A DNA stretch of 64,000 nucleotides from the NCBI RefSeq assembly GCF_902859945.1, contig NZ_CADIKL010000027.1:1-64000 (forward strand). Reading direction: 5' to 3'. The DNA comes from Paraburkholderia caffeinitolerans (GTDB taxonomy: Bacteria; Pseudomonadota; Gammaproteobacteria; Burkholderiales; Burkholderiaceae). Of the stretch, positions 34,392-42,332 are shown one piece after another. The stretch's first letter is position 1. Every line of letters starts with the position of its first letter. The notes under the pieces were generated by a model. It did not search any database, was not told the origin of the DNA, and was given only the letters and a program-made list of their open reading frames with translations. The position numbers were made by a program, and so were the translations under genes.

Positions 34392-35846
34392 TCAAATTTC
34401 CGGTGCTGGCAGCGTTCCCAAAATCTCTTCGAAGGCGAGCCCGATGGCGAGCAGCCGGCGGTCGCTGCCGGTCGGGCCGTCGAGTTCGAGGCCGACTGGG
34501 AGGCGCGCATCGGTGAGCCCCGCCGGCAGCGCGAGGCCCGGAATGCCCGCGTTGCTCGCGGGATCGGTATTGCGCAAATACGCTTCCAGTTCGTCGATGG
34601 GCGCACCGCCGTCGATCGACACGCTCGACGATCCCCTCACCCCGTCGATGCGCACCGCCGCGAGCCGCGTCGTCGGAAACAGCAGCGCGTCGAGGCCGCT
34701 GGCGGCGAAGGTCTGCGCATAGAGCTGCTGCAGACGCGGACGCCAGAGCGTCATCGCCGTGGGGTAGTCGCCGCCACGCGCGTCGGCGAGGATCGCGTCG
34801 TAGGCCGCGCGCACGTCCGGGCTCGCGATGCGCGCCGCCACATCCCTGACGGTCCGCGCACCCGTATGGTTCGCGTCGAGCCACGCCTGCAAGTCCTCGA
34901 TCGGTTCGTGCAGCGCGATGGCCATGCTCACGCGGTCGTTGAGCGCGAAAATTTCGCTCATTTCCACGGGCACGAGCGTCACGCCGGCCGCTTCGAGTTT
35001 TGCGAGCGCCGCGCGCGCCACGCGCTCGGTGGCGGCTTCCAGACCCGACCAGAACGGCGCGGGCAAACCCACGCGCAGGTTTGTCACGGCGGCTTGGGCG
35101 AGCGGGCCATGCCCGGTGATCACGCCGTCGATGAGCGCGATATCGGCGACGGTGCGCGCCATCGGCCCCACGGTGTCGCGCGTGTGGCTGATCGGCACGA
35201 CGGCGTGCGGGTCGTGGTAGCGGCGCTGCGTGCCGCCGTCGCCCACGCTCGGGCGCAAGCCGACGATGCCGCACAGCGCGGCGGGAATGCGCGTGGAGCC
35301 GCCGGTATCGGTGCCAAGCCCGGCCGGCACGATGCGCGCCGCAATGGCGGCGGCCGTGCCGCCCGACGAGCCGCCGGGGATTCGTTCGGGATCCCAGGGA
35401 TTGCGCACGGGGCCCGCATGCGGTGCGAGATTGGTGCTGGTGATGCCGAACGCGAGCTCGTGCATGTTGGCCTTGCCGAGCAGAACCGCGCCCGCGTCCA
35501 CGAGCCGCTGCACCGAGGGCGCGTGGCGCGCGGGCATGAAGCCTTCGAGCGCGGGCGTGCCCGCCGAGGTTTGCAGGCCGCGCGTGTTGATGTTGTCCTT
35601 CACGACCACGGGCAGCCCGGCCAGCGGCAGATGCGTGCGCTCATTCGGGCCGAGCGCATCGATGCGTTGCGCGGCGGCGAGCGCGCCTTCCACGTCGAGC
35701 GTTGTGAGCGCATTGAGGTTTTCCAGCGCCTGGGCACGCGCGAGCAAGGTGGCGACGTAGTCGGTGGCCTTGATCCGCCCTTCGCGAATGGCAGCAACCG
35801 CTTGCGTCGCGCTCAGTTCCAGTTGCTGGTCGACAGTCCAGGTCAT
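34392..35846 (-). CDS. Amidase signature family enzyme
   Basis: A 484-residue hydrolase of the amidase signature family, with a Ser-cisSer-Lys triad: Lys83 (VVVKDN), the Ser pair in PGGSSGG at 160-161 and Ser184 in DTGGSTR. It hydrolyses amide bonds of small carboxamides, perhaps indole-acetamide or mandelamide types, but specificity is open. It has no signal peptide, so it is cytosolic. The ferritin-like gene ends 38 bases upstream on the same strand, and the ABC binding protein lies 73 bases downstream; a loose operon is possible. Confidence 0.92.
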   Translation of the reverse strand: MTWTVDQQLELSATQAVAAIREGRIKATDYVATLLARAQALENLNALTTLDVEGALAAAQRIDALGPNERTHLPLAGLPVVVKDNINTRGLQTSAGTPALEGFMPARHAPSVQRLVDAGAVLLGKANMHELAFGITSTNLAPHAGPVRNPWDPERIPGGSSGGTAAAIAARIVPAGLGTDTGGSTRIPAALCGIVGLRPSVGDGGTQRRYHDPHAVVPISHTRDTVGPMARTVADIALIDGVITGHGPLAQAAVTNLRVGLPAPFWSGLEAATERVARAALAKLEAAGVTLVPVEMSEIFALNDRVSMAIALHEPIEDLQAWLDANHTGARTVRDVAARIASPDVRAAYDAILADARGGDYPTAMTLWRPRLQQLYAQTFAASGLDALLFPTTRLAAVRIDGVRGSSSVSIDGGAPIDELEAYLRNTDPASNAGIPGLALPAGLTDARLPVGLELDGPTGSDRRLLAIGLAFEEILGTLPAPEI

Positions 35847-35884
35847 GCGGTTTCCTCCGCGTGCGGCCGTGTTGGCGGCGCCCG

Positions 35885-36817
35885 CTATGGCTTCATGAAG
35901 CGCAGCGCAAGGCGGGCGAGCGCGGGAACGAGGGTCGGGCGCAAGAGCCGCGAATCGTAGCCGCTCATGCGCTGCTGGTCTTCGCGCAGACACAGTTCGA
36001 TCATCTCGCGCAGCTTGAGCGAGTCGCCCAGCACTTCGCGGTTGGCGGGCAGGAAGTTCGAGTCGTGCGCAACGCCTTCGGCATCGATGCCGCGCGCAAT
36101 CGCCACGCGGTCCCACACCAGTTTGATCCAGATTGCCGCGACTTTCAGCGAGTGCCAGGGCCGGCGCCACCAGGGCAGATTCTTGCGATACCACGCCACC
36201 CAGTTCACGAAAAAGAGGATGTGGCGCGCTTCTTCCTGAATCACGGGTTCGAAGGTTTCGACGAGCGCCGCAGGGAAAAATCCCGAGCGCTGCGCCGAGC
36301 GGAACAGGCCGAACGCAAAGAAGCTGTCGATGCATTCGCTGTAGCCCGTGAACATCCACGCCCATTCGGGGTCTTGCGGCGGTGGGTAATGGGGTTCGGG
36401 CGCGAGGGTGATGCCGTAGGCCTCGACGAGATGCGAGAGCACGACCTTGTGGCGCGCTTCCTCGTCGCCGTCCATTTCGATGGCGGCGCGCAGGAGCGGA
36501 TCGCTCACGGTGGCCGCGTAGGTTTTCACGCGGATCGACGCACGGCCTTCGGTCTGCACCGCAATGTCCCAGACCGGCAGCGAAGTCAGCCGCCGCAGCG
36601 CGTCGGGCTCGAGCTTCGGCCAGTCGAGCACGGCCGGGCGATAGGGATCGTGCGTGTCCAGCAGCATCCGGCAGAACATCTTCCGGTGCTCTTTCGATCC
36701 GATCCGGATCGGCCCTGGCGTGGCATGAGTCCAGTGCCGCAGCGCGGCATCCTGGGCGGCGAAGGCGCTGTCTTCGTCGCTTGCGCCTTCAGCTGAATGC
36801 GTCAGGGTGTCGGACAT
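35885..36817 (-). CDS. Diiron ferritin-like domain protein (310 aa)
   Basis: A soluble, alpha-helical protein with two EExRH-type iron motifs: DEEARH at about 118-123 and EEARH at 195-199, plus Glu161 (YSECIDSFF). This arrangement is that of a four-helix diiron core, as in ferritin-like oxidases and hydroxylases. The size exceeds ferritin (about 160), leaving a long N-terminal region (residues 25-105, with GPIRIGSKEHRKMFCRML) and a C-terminal tail. It probably is an oxygen-activating enzyme rather than an iron store. I do not know a named homologue. It is upstream of the amidase gene. Confidence 0.75.
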   Translation of the reverse strand: MSDTLTHSAEGASDEDSAFAAQDAALRHWTHATPGPIRIGSKEHRKMFCRMLLDTHDPYRPAVLDWPKLEPDALRRLTSLPVWDIAVQTEGRASIRVKTYAATVSDPLLRAAIEMDGDEEARHKVVLSHLVEAYGITLAPEPHYPPPQDPEWAWMFTGYSECIDSFFAFGLFRSAQRSGFFPAALVETFEPVIQEEARHILFFVNWVAWYRKNLPWWRRPWHSLKVAAIWIKLVWDRVAIARGIDAEGVAHDSNFLPANREVLGDSLKLREMIELCLREDQQRMSGYDSRLLRPTLVPALARLALRFMKP

Positions 36818-36881
36818 TGAGCTTATCGGATGACGGTGATTTGACTCCTATTCTGTCATATCTGTAAGGGATGGGAAGACC

Positions 36882-37178
36882 TCACGCGCAGCGCCGCCGT
36901 TCGTCGATCCACATGCGCGCCCAGCGGCATGCGTAGGCGAGTGCGTGGCGTTCGTCGAAAAAATAGTCGAGCGCGTCGAACGAGACGAGCACGCAGCGCA
37001 GCGTGTCCGTCGTGCGCGCGGGAGTCGCTGTACTTGCGCCGGACGCGGTCGCGGCCTGCGAGGACGTTTGAGTGGCTGCAAGCGGGCCGATCGTGAGATT
37101 GGCGGCGTACAGGCCGTTGGGAAGCCGCTGGGCGCTCGGTGCGACTTCGTAGCCTTTGTAACGGATAGGTGCGTTCAT
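36882..37178 (-). CDS. Conserved hypothetical protein (98 aa)
   Basis: A small soluble protein. It begins MNAPIRYKGYEVAPSAQRL and ends WARMWIDERRRCA. The pattern has an N-terminal YKGYEV.. strand motif, an Ala/Thr-rich middle that looks disordered, and a C-terminal helix with SFDALDYFFDERHALAYAC. I recall similar short proteins in Burkholderiaceae but cannot name a family. The ATG (MNAP) was chosen over an upstream in-frame ATG. It lies 64 bases upstream of the diiron gene on the same strand, with no clear link. Confidence 0.65.
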   Translation of the reverse strand: MNAPIRYKGYEVAPSAQRLPNGLYAANLTIGPLAATQTSSQAATASGASTATPARTTDTLRCVLVSFDALDYFFDERHALAYACRWARMWIDERRRCA

Positions 37179-37537
37179 GGCTTGTGGATCCTGCTGGTAC
37201 GTCCTGCCTGGGTGCGTGTTACGCATGGGCGCCTCGTTGCTCGTATGCCGGTACGGGGGAAGCGTAGGGGCTACGATGCGCGCTTGGAACCAATCATTCG
37301 TCGCAAGCTAATCACGGGTGGCCGGGTACGGTCAGCAGAATGATCCGGATGAGGCGAGATTACGGTTTGCCTTCAATGTGGCTCGCGTGGCGCGGGGCGT
37401 CTGTGGGCTGGATGACGCAACGCGCATGCCTGTGTGCGCCAGCGCGCAAAGCGCGCAGCGTGGGGAAATACGGGCGGATCGGGGCTCGTGCAGAGGGCGC
37501 CGCGGCGCGCGCATGGCGCGCCGGCGACGGCGACGAA
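37179..37537. other. Intergenic region, no gene seen
   Basis: This 359-base stretch lies between the 98-aa hypothetical gene and the end of the FMN reductase gene. It has high GC content. Open frames across it have no ribosome binding site and look like shadows of GC-rich DNA. I see no terminator with a T run or clear repeat. Confidence 0.4.
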
Positions 37538-38248
37538 CTAAACCGCGACGCTCAGGTGGTCCTCATTGCGGGCCGCGCCGGCACCCGCCGCAATCGCGAG
37601 CGCGGCGCCGGCCTGCGAGGCCGCGTGCTGCTTATCGGACGCAAGCCCGGATCCAAGCCCGGATCCAAGCCCGAAAGCGAGCGCGAACTGCGCGGCTTGC
37701 TGGCCGACCGTGAAAAGTTGATCGACCACTTTCTCGTCCGAGCATTGATGCGCGCTGTCGAAGCGCGTCTCCAGCGTGTTGATGCCAGCGCCGAACGGCG
37801 TCGGCCAGCCGCGCAGCGCGTGCACGATCGAGCGCAGCGAAGTGAGCACCGAGCCGGTGGCCTGCCAGCCATAGGCGGCCACGATGCAGCCCACGGCGCG
37901 GCCGTCGAGATACGGGCGCGCATCGGCGCGAAGTTCCTCGAGCGTGTCGAGCGCGTTCTTCACGAGGCCGGAGACGCCGCCGTGATAGCCGGGCGTGGCG
38001 ATGATGACGGCGTCCGCCGCGCGCACGGCTTCGATCAGCTCGCGCTGGGCGTCGGTGAGCGTGGCGTTTTCGGGTGCGTAATGGGGCAGGCTGTGCAGGA
38101 AGGTGCCGCCGAACAACCGCGTGCGTGCGCCGGCCTGCTCCGCGCCGCGCAGCGCGAAGGCGAGCGCGCGCTCGGTCGACGACGCTTCGCGCGTCGTGCC
38201 GCCAATGCCGACGACGAGCGGGCGGTGTCTGGAATCGGTGATGCTCAA
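37538..38248 (-). CDS. NADPH-dependent FMN reductase
   Basis: A 236-residue flavodoxin-fold reductase that passes electrons from NAD(P)H to FMN. It has the N-terminal strand-loop VVGIGGTTREASSTERAL and the sequence VIIATPGYHGGVSGLVKNALD, as in the FMN_red family. It starts at TTG with AGGAG seven bases upstream; no ATG in this frame has a good ribosome binding site. Near the C-terminus, GLGSGLGSGLASD is a short tandem repeat that is probably flexible. No partner oxygenase is next to it, so its physiological acceptor is unknown. Confidence 0.85.
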   Translation of the reverse strand: MSITDSRHRPLVVGIGGTTREASSTERALAFALRGAEQAGARTRLFGGTFLHSLPHYAPENATLTDAQRELIEAVRAADAVIIATPGYHGGVSGLVKNALDTLEELRADARPYLDGRAVGCIVAAYGWQATGSVLTSLRSIVHALRGWPTPFGAGINTLETRFDSAHQCSDEKVVDQLFTVGQQAAQFALAFGLGSGLGSGLASDKQHAASQAGAALAIAAGAGAARNEDHLSVAV

Positions 38249-38451
38249 GGGGTACTCCTGGGATTCATGGCCGGGTCGAGGCCCAAAACGCCATCTTAGT
38301 GAGCACGCCGCGCTGCGCGAAACGACTTTTTTTTCTAAGGATATGCCCACGGGGTGGGTTGGCTGTGCATCCCGCCCGCCATATGCATAGCTGAAAGCAA
38401 TGGTTGGCCCGACTCAAGAGCGACGGTTACGATGAAACCGTCTCCTGTCGA

Positions 38452-38530
38452 TGGGACTTGGCGCTTTAGCTGTCGACCGGAGTTAGTGCTTTAGCGCTTA
38501 CTCCGGTCCCATGCAAAGCGCTTAGTCCCA
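38452..38530. repeat. Nested palindromic repeat (copy 1)
   Basis: An outer stem of 16 bases (TGGGACTtgGCGCTTT paired with AAAGCGCTTAGTCCCA, 14 of 16) encloses a 32-base inner palindrome at 38476-38507. That inner part begins and ends ACCGGAGT...ACTCCGGT. The 48 bases at 38471-38518 recur inverted at 63537-63584 with one mismatch, so this is a dispersed repeat. Confidence 0.8.
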
Positions 38531-38571
38531 TTCCATGCAGAGCACATGAGCATCTCCTTGACATGGGATTC

Positions 38572-38605
38572 AGCCCCGCACCGCAAGGTGACGGGGCTTT
38601 TTTTT
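38572..38605 (+). terminator. Strong plus-strand terminator with no upstream gene
   Basis: A 7-bp GC stem AGCCCCG with its complement, extended by CACC-GGTG across a GCAA loop, is followed by eight T. The stem loop then reads on the plus strand only. It points to a plus-strand transcript starting inside the 398-base intergenic gap. Confidence 0.85.
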
Positions 38606-38646
38606 CTGCGAATTTTCTCTGCTAGCGGGCCTGGGGACGGCGGCGT

Positions 38647-39081
38647 TCAGCGCGCGCCAGCGGCGGACGGCGCGGTGGCCGGAACAGTGGCCAAGGGCAT
38701 GAGCGGGCTTTGCCCACGGTGTGCGGGCGCGGCATAGCTCACTTGCAGGACGTTGCCGTCGGGACCGATCTGCGGCGGGATGAAGGGCGTGCGGTCGCGG
38801 TTCGACTTCGAGCCGTTGGGCGCAGCGTTGTTGGGCAGCATCGGCACGCTAGCCGCCGATGCGCGCACTGCGGGCTCGGCCACCTTGCGCGTGCCGAGCC
38901 GCCCGGCGCTGGCGAGCTTGTGCTTCGTGCCGTGGTGCGCGTGCGCCTTCTTGTCGGGCGTGGACGGATGCGCGCCGGGCACGCGTGCCTCGGGCGGATT
39001 CCAGACCTCGGTGTAATGTTCCCCAGCGAGCGCGGTGGATGCGAGGACGCACAACAAGGTCCCCGTCAAAATGAATCGCAC
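38647..39081 (-). CDS. Exported hypothetical protein (144 aa)
   Basis: GTG start after GGAGATCACGAC. A short signal peptide (FILTGTLLCVLASTALA, ending AGEHYTE) leads a basic, Pro/His-rich protein with low complexity. The middle includes HPSTPDKKAHAHHGTKHK and the C-terminal half includes TPFIPPQIGPDGNVLQVSY. It is probably disordered and exported. No family is recognised. The ribosome binding site and signal peptide support a real gene. It is downstream of the CynX-type exporter gene by 268 bases on the same strand. Confidence 0.65.
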   Translation of the reverse strand: MRFILTGTLLCVLASTALAGEHYTEVWNPPEARVPGAHPSTPDKKAHAHHGTKHKLASAGRLGTRKVAEPAVRASAASVPMLPNNAAPNGSKSNRDRTPFIPPQIGPDGNVLQVSYAAPAHRGQSPLMPLATVPATAPSAAGAR

Positions 39082-39349
39082 GTCGTGATCTCCGTATCGG
39101 TGAGCAGACCCGCCTTGCCGCATCGGCCTCGCGTGGTGCGAGGCTGGCGTGCCCGCCCGAGGGAGGGACGCGGGGCGGCGCTGGGGGTCGGCTGCACGCA
39201 CTGTACATTCGTACAGAGGTGAATGCAAACGTTTGACGGACCATCCCGCGCCGATGTTGCGTGGATGTTGCGCGGGGGTTGCGCTGTCGTTGCGTTGGCG
39301 TTGCGTTGGCGTTGCGTCGATACGGTAATCGATGTGCGAGGCCTCGGGC

Positions 39350-40615
39350 TCAGGCCTGCGGCGTGGCGCGGCCGTGCCGGCCGAGCCAGTGGCCATAGCT
39401 GCGCGGCGAGAAAGCGAGCGTGAGCACGATCATCGCGGAGATGGAAATCGCGAGCATGATCCACGCGCCCGTGAAGCTGCCGGTGAGGTCGCGCATGCGG
39501 CCGGCGACGACCGGCGTGATTGCCGCGATCACGAAGCCGAGCCCCTGCATGAACGCGACGAGGCTGGCGGCGACGCGGTGGTCGCCCGAGTGGTCGAGCG
39601 CGGTCACGAGCGAGACCGAGAAGGTGCCGCCGAGGCCAGCACCCGCGAATGCGACCCATAGGACCGGAGCGGCCTCGGGCCAGGCCGTGAGGCCGACAAT
39701 GCCGATCAGCTGCGAGGCAAGCCCGGCGATGAGCCAGGGGCGGCGGTCCGCGAAGCGGGCTGCCGCGAGCGGCAGCAGCAGCGCGCAGACGGCCTGGAAG
39801 ACGGTCATGGCGGCGAGCAGCGAGCCGCTTGCCGCGACGCTTGCACCGTGTTGCTGATAGTACGCGGGCAGCCAGGCCACGAGGCTCGTATAGCCGCCGT
39901 TCACGAGGCCGAAATGCAGGCCGAGCGTCCACGCGCGGCGCTTGCGCCAGACCGGCACGTGGGTGGCGCTTGTTCCCGTATTGGTAGCCTGCTTGGAGCG
40001 GGTTTGCGCGCCGCGGTTGAGTCCGACCCACAGCGCGAGCGCGGCGAGCGCGGGCAGGGCCCAGACCGCGAGCCCCGTGTGCCACGAGCCGCCGAGGCGC
40101 GCGGCCAGCGGGCTCAGGCTCGCGCCAAGGCCGCCGCCGCCCATGATGGATGCCGAAAAGAGCCCCATCGCGAGCGGCACGCGGTGCGCGAAGCGTTGCT
40201 TCATCACGGCGGGCAGCAGCGCCTGAATGGCCGCGACACCCGCGCCGGCGGCAGTGGCGGTGAGCATGAGCGCGCCGCCCGTCGAGGCGAACGCGCGCGC
40301 GCCGCACGCCGCCGCGATCGCGATGAGGCCGAGCGCCACGCCGCGCGTCTCGCCCAGACGCCGCGCGAGCATGCCGGTGCCGAACGCGCCCAGCCCCATC
40401 GCGACAACGGGCAGGCTCGTGAGCAGCGACGCGCCGTAGAACGACAGGCCGGTGGCCTCGCGGATGGTTGCCATGAGCGGGCTGATCGACGTGAGCAGCG
40501 GCCGCAGATTCAACCCGATGGCGACGATGGCGGCATACCAGACGAGCTCGCTCGTGCGCGCCGACACGGCCGTGGCGCGCTGGCAGGAGTCAAAAGGGTC
40601 GGAAGTCGTGCTCAT
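39350..40615 (-). CDS. MFS transporter, CynX/NimT family
   Basis: A 421-residue, 12-helix transporter. The CynX signature is present in helix 1-3: VAIGLNLRPLLTSISPLM, then ATGLSFYGASLLTSLPV. The motif-A region is GTGMLARRLGETRG. The central loop is charged and Gln/Thr-rich. The family includes cyanate (CynX), nitroimidazole and glucose-derivative transporters, so the substrate is unknown. The GntR gene is divergent with a 182-base gap carrying repeated GGTTGAC half-sites, so it is probably regulated by that GntR protein. Confidence 0.88.
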   Translation of the reverse strand: MSTTSDPFDSCQRATAVSARTSELVWYAAIVAIGLNLRPLLTSISPLMATIREATGLSFYGASLLTSLPVVAMGLGAFGTGMLARRLGETRGVALGLIAIAAACGARAFASTGGALMLTATAAGAGVAAIQALLPAVMKQRFAHRVPLAMGLFSASIMGGGGLGASLSPLAARLGGSWHTGLAVWALPALAALALWVGLNRGAQTRSKQATNTGTSATHVPVWRKRRAWTLGLHFGLVNGGYTSLVAWLPAYYQQHGASVAASGSLLAAMTVFQAVCALLLPLAAARFADRRPWLIAGLASQLIGIVGLTAWPEAAPVLWVAFAGAGLGGTFSVSLVTALDHSGDHRVAASLVAFMQGLGFVIAAITPVVAGRMRDLTGSFTGAWIMLAISISAMIVLTLAFSPRSYGHWLGRHGRATPQA

Positions 40616-40618
40616 CGG

Positions 40619-40671
40619 GTCAACCTTAATTGCAACTTTTGGTTGACCATTATACAAATTAATTGTCAACC
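40619..40671. promoter_or_regulatory. Repeated GGTTGAC/GTCAACC half-sites in the divergent promoter
   Basis: Three 7-base half-sites occur: GTCAACC at 40619, GGTTGAC at 40641 and GTCAACC at 40665. Neighbours are in inverted orientation with gaps of 15 and 17 bases. They sit between the CynX-type exporter and the GntR gene and may be the operator of that GntR protein. Confidence 0.4.
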
Positions 40672-40797
40672 ATCATGGGCGTCACTGCTATGCCGGGTAT
40701 AGCGCGGGAAATCGTGGTGGCGCGCGCGCCGCGTATATCGCCGGTGGGTGCGCGTCGCTACAATGCCGCCTGATTCCGTCCGTAAGCGCGATTTCAC

Positions 40798-41586
40798 ATG
40801 GCTTCCACAACAAGATCAGCACGATCCGCCCGCGCGGGCGAGCCGCCTCACGTTGCTCATATCGACGAGGCAATCGGCAAATCCACCGGGCCTGTTCCGG
40901 GCGAAAGCGCTGACGACGTCGAAGCGCTCGTCTACGCCTCGATCAACTCGGCGCTGCTGCAAGGCAAGCTCGCGCCGGGCCAGCAGCTCGTGGAGCGCGA
41001 GCTCGCGGCCGCGTTCGGCTGCACGCGCGGCGCGCTGCGAAAGGTGCTCGCGCGCCTCGGCTTCGAGGGCAAGCTCGTGCTTGAACCCAATCGCGGCGCA
41101 TTCGTGCCGTCGCCATCTGAAGAAGATATTCGCGCGACCTATCGGGCGCGCCAGGTGGTGGAGGCAGGCGTGGCCGTGACGCTGTGCGGTGCGCTCGACG
41201 CGGGCATGCGCCGCACGCTCGCCGAGCACGTGCGCAGCGAAAAGAAGGCGCTGCGCGAGGGCCGCGTGGACGAAGCGGTGCGCCTCGCGGGCCAGTTCCA
41301 TCTGATCCTGACCGAGCTCGCGGGCGGCGCGGCGCTGGTGACGGCGCTCGCGCAGCTCGTCGCGCGCACGGAGCTCTACAAGGCGCTGTTCGATCCGTCG
41401 AAGGCCACCTCGTGCGCACCCGACGAGCACGAGCAGATCATCGCGGCACTGGAGGCCGGCGACCAGGCGGCGGCGCTCGCGACCCTGCGCGAGCACCTCG
41501 CCGAGATCGAGGAGCGTGTGGTGCGCCAGGCGCGTGCGCGCGGGGGGCGCGACCTGAAGGCCGTGTTTGCCGATATCGCGACTTGA
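40798..41586 (+). CDS. GntR-family (FCD) transcriptional regulator
   Basis: A 262-residue regulator. An N-terminal disordered region of about 40 residues precedes the GntR winged helix (LAPGQQLVERELAAAFGCTRGALRKVLARL, cited in parts). The C-terminal FCD ligand-binding domain contains ATYRARQVVEAGVAV, AGQFHLILTELAGG and DEHEQIIAALEAGD, with the conserved D/H positions that bind metal or carboxylate ligands. It is divergent from the CynX-type exporter and probably represses it. It converges on the GST gene, 51 bases away. Confidence 0.92.
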   Translation: MASTTRSARSARAGEPPHVAHIDEAIGKSTGPVPGESADDVEALVYASINSALLQGKLAPGQQLVERELAAAFGCTRGALRKVLARLGFEGKLVLEPNRGAFVPSPSEEDIRATYRARQVVEAGVAVTLCGALDAGMRRTLAEHVRSEKKALREGRVDEAVRLAGQFHLILTELAGGAALVTALAQLVARTELYKALFDPSKATSCAPDEHEQIIAALEAGDQAAALATLREHLAEIEERVVRQARARGGRDLKAVFADIAT

Positions 41587-41637
41587 GCGCCGACGAGCGC
41601 CGGCGAGGGCCCATGAACGCCTTGCCCCGCTTGCCGG

Positions 41638-42270
41638 CTACTTCTGCTGTTCGCGTTCGCGCCTGAAAAATTCGAGTTCTTCCGCCATGGCGCGCGCGAC
41701 CGCTGGGCGCTCGCGCATGCGTCGCGCGTAATCGGCCACGGCGGGCCAGCGCGCGAGATCGATGCCGGCATACGGCGCCCAGTTGAGCACGGTGACGAGA
41801 TAGGCATCGGCGACGCTGAACGCATCGAGCAACCAGGCGCGCCCCGCAAGATGCGCTTCGAGCAGTGCGAAGCGTCGCTCCACCTTGTCGCGCGCATAGC
41901 GCTTCACCGGCTCTTCCACGCCTTGCCCCAACAGCGGCACGAACACGGCCTTATGCAGCTCCGTGCCGATAAAGCCGAGCCACTCCTGCATGCGTGCACG
42001 TTCGCGCGTGCCGGCGGGCGGCGCGAGCTGTGCCTGCGGGAAGCGGTCGGCGACCCACGGCAGCACGGCGGTGTTCTCGGTCAGCATCCAGCCATCGTCC
42101 TCCCGCAGCACCGGCACCTGGCCGAGCGCGGTGACGGCGTAAAAGTCGCCGCCCTCCGCCATGCGTTTGGACTGCGTATCGACTTGAATGAAACGGGCGG
42201 TTGCGTTTGCTTCATAGAGCGCGATGCGCGTGGCGAGCGAGCACGCGAGCGGCGAAAAGTACAGTTCCAT
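41638..42270 (-). CDS. Glutathione S-transferase family protein
   Basis: A 210-residue cytosolic GST. The N-terminal thioredoxin-like half reads MELYFSPLACSLATRIALYE, with Cys10/Ser11 near the glutathione site and the TENTAVLPWVADRFP Ser/Thr-binding turn. The helical C-terminal half carries the N-capping motif FSVADAYLVTVLNW. It resembles the beta and zeta-like bacterial classes, used in detoxification. The ATG at 42270 has AAGGAGG six bases before it; the ATG at 42276 is too close to that ribosome binding site. It is divergent from a TetR gene over 62 bases. Confidence 0.9.
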   Translation of the reverse strand: MELYFSPLACSLATRIALYEANATARFIQVDTQSKRMAEGGDFYAVTALGQVPVLREDDGWMLTENTAVLPWVADRFPQAQLAPPAGTRERARMQEWLGFIGTELHKAVFVPLLGQGVEEPVKRYARDKVERRFALLEAHLAGRAWLLDAFSVADAYLVTVLNWAPYAGIDLARWPAVADYARRMRERPAVARAMAEELEFFRREREQQK

Positions 42271-42288
42271 CGTCATCCTCCTTGGTGG

Positions 42289-42314
42289 ATTTTTGTACTA
42301 TAGTGAACAAAAAT
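42289..42314. promoter_or_regulatory. Candidate TetR operator between the GST and TetR genes
   Basis: Inverted arms ATTTTTGT and ACAAAAAT flank 10 bases that include a perfect 8-base palindrome ACTATAGT (42297-42304). It lies in the 62-base gap between divergent genes, the usual place for a TetR autorepressor site. Confidence 0.55.
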
Positions 42315-42332
42315 AGCCGTTCCAATATTTCT

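Larger units (their letters stand above)
38394..38605 (+). ncRNA. Candidate small RNA with a nested hairpin and terminator
   Basis: A plus-strand terminator at 38572-38605 ends no known gene: both neighbours read leftward. A weak sigma-70-like pair TTGGCT (38359) and TATGCA (38382), 17 bases apart, would start a transcript near 38394. The transcript would hold the nested hairpin at 38452-38530. A 20-codon frame (38432-38494, MKPSPVDGTW..) lies inside but lacks a ribosome binding site. The evidence is terminator plus structure only. It could instead be a repeat with a fortuitous terminator. Confidence 0.35.

Noticed and set aside
38432..38494. Twenty-codon open frame inside the candidate small RNA (MKPSPVDGTW..)
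   Set aside because: No ribosome binding site, and it lies within the palindromic repeat, so its sequence is explained by the repeat.
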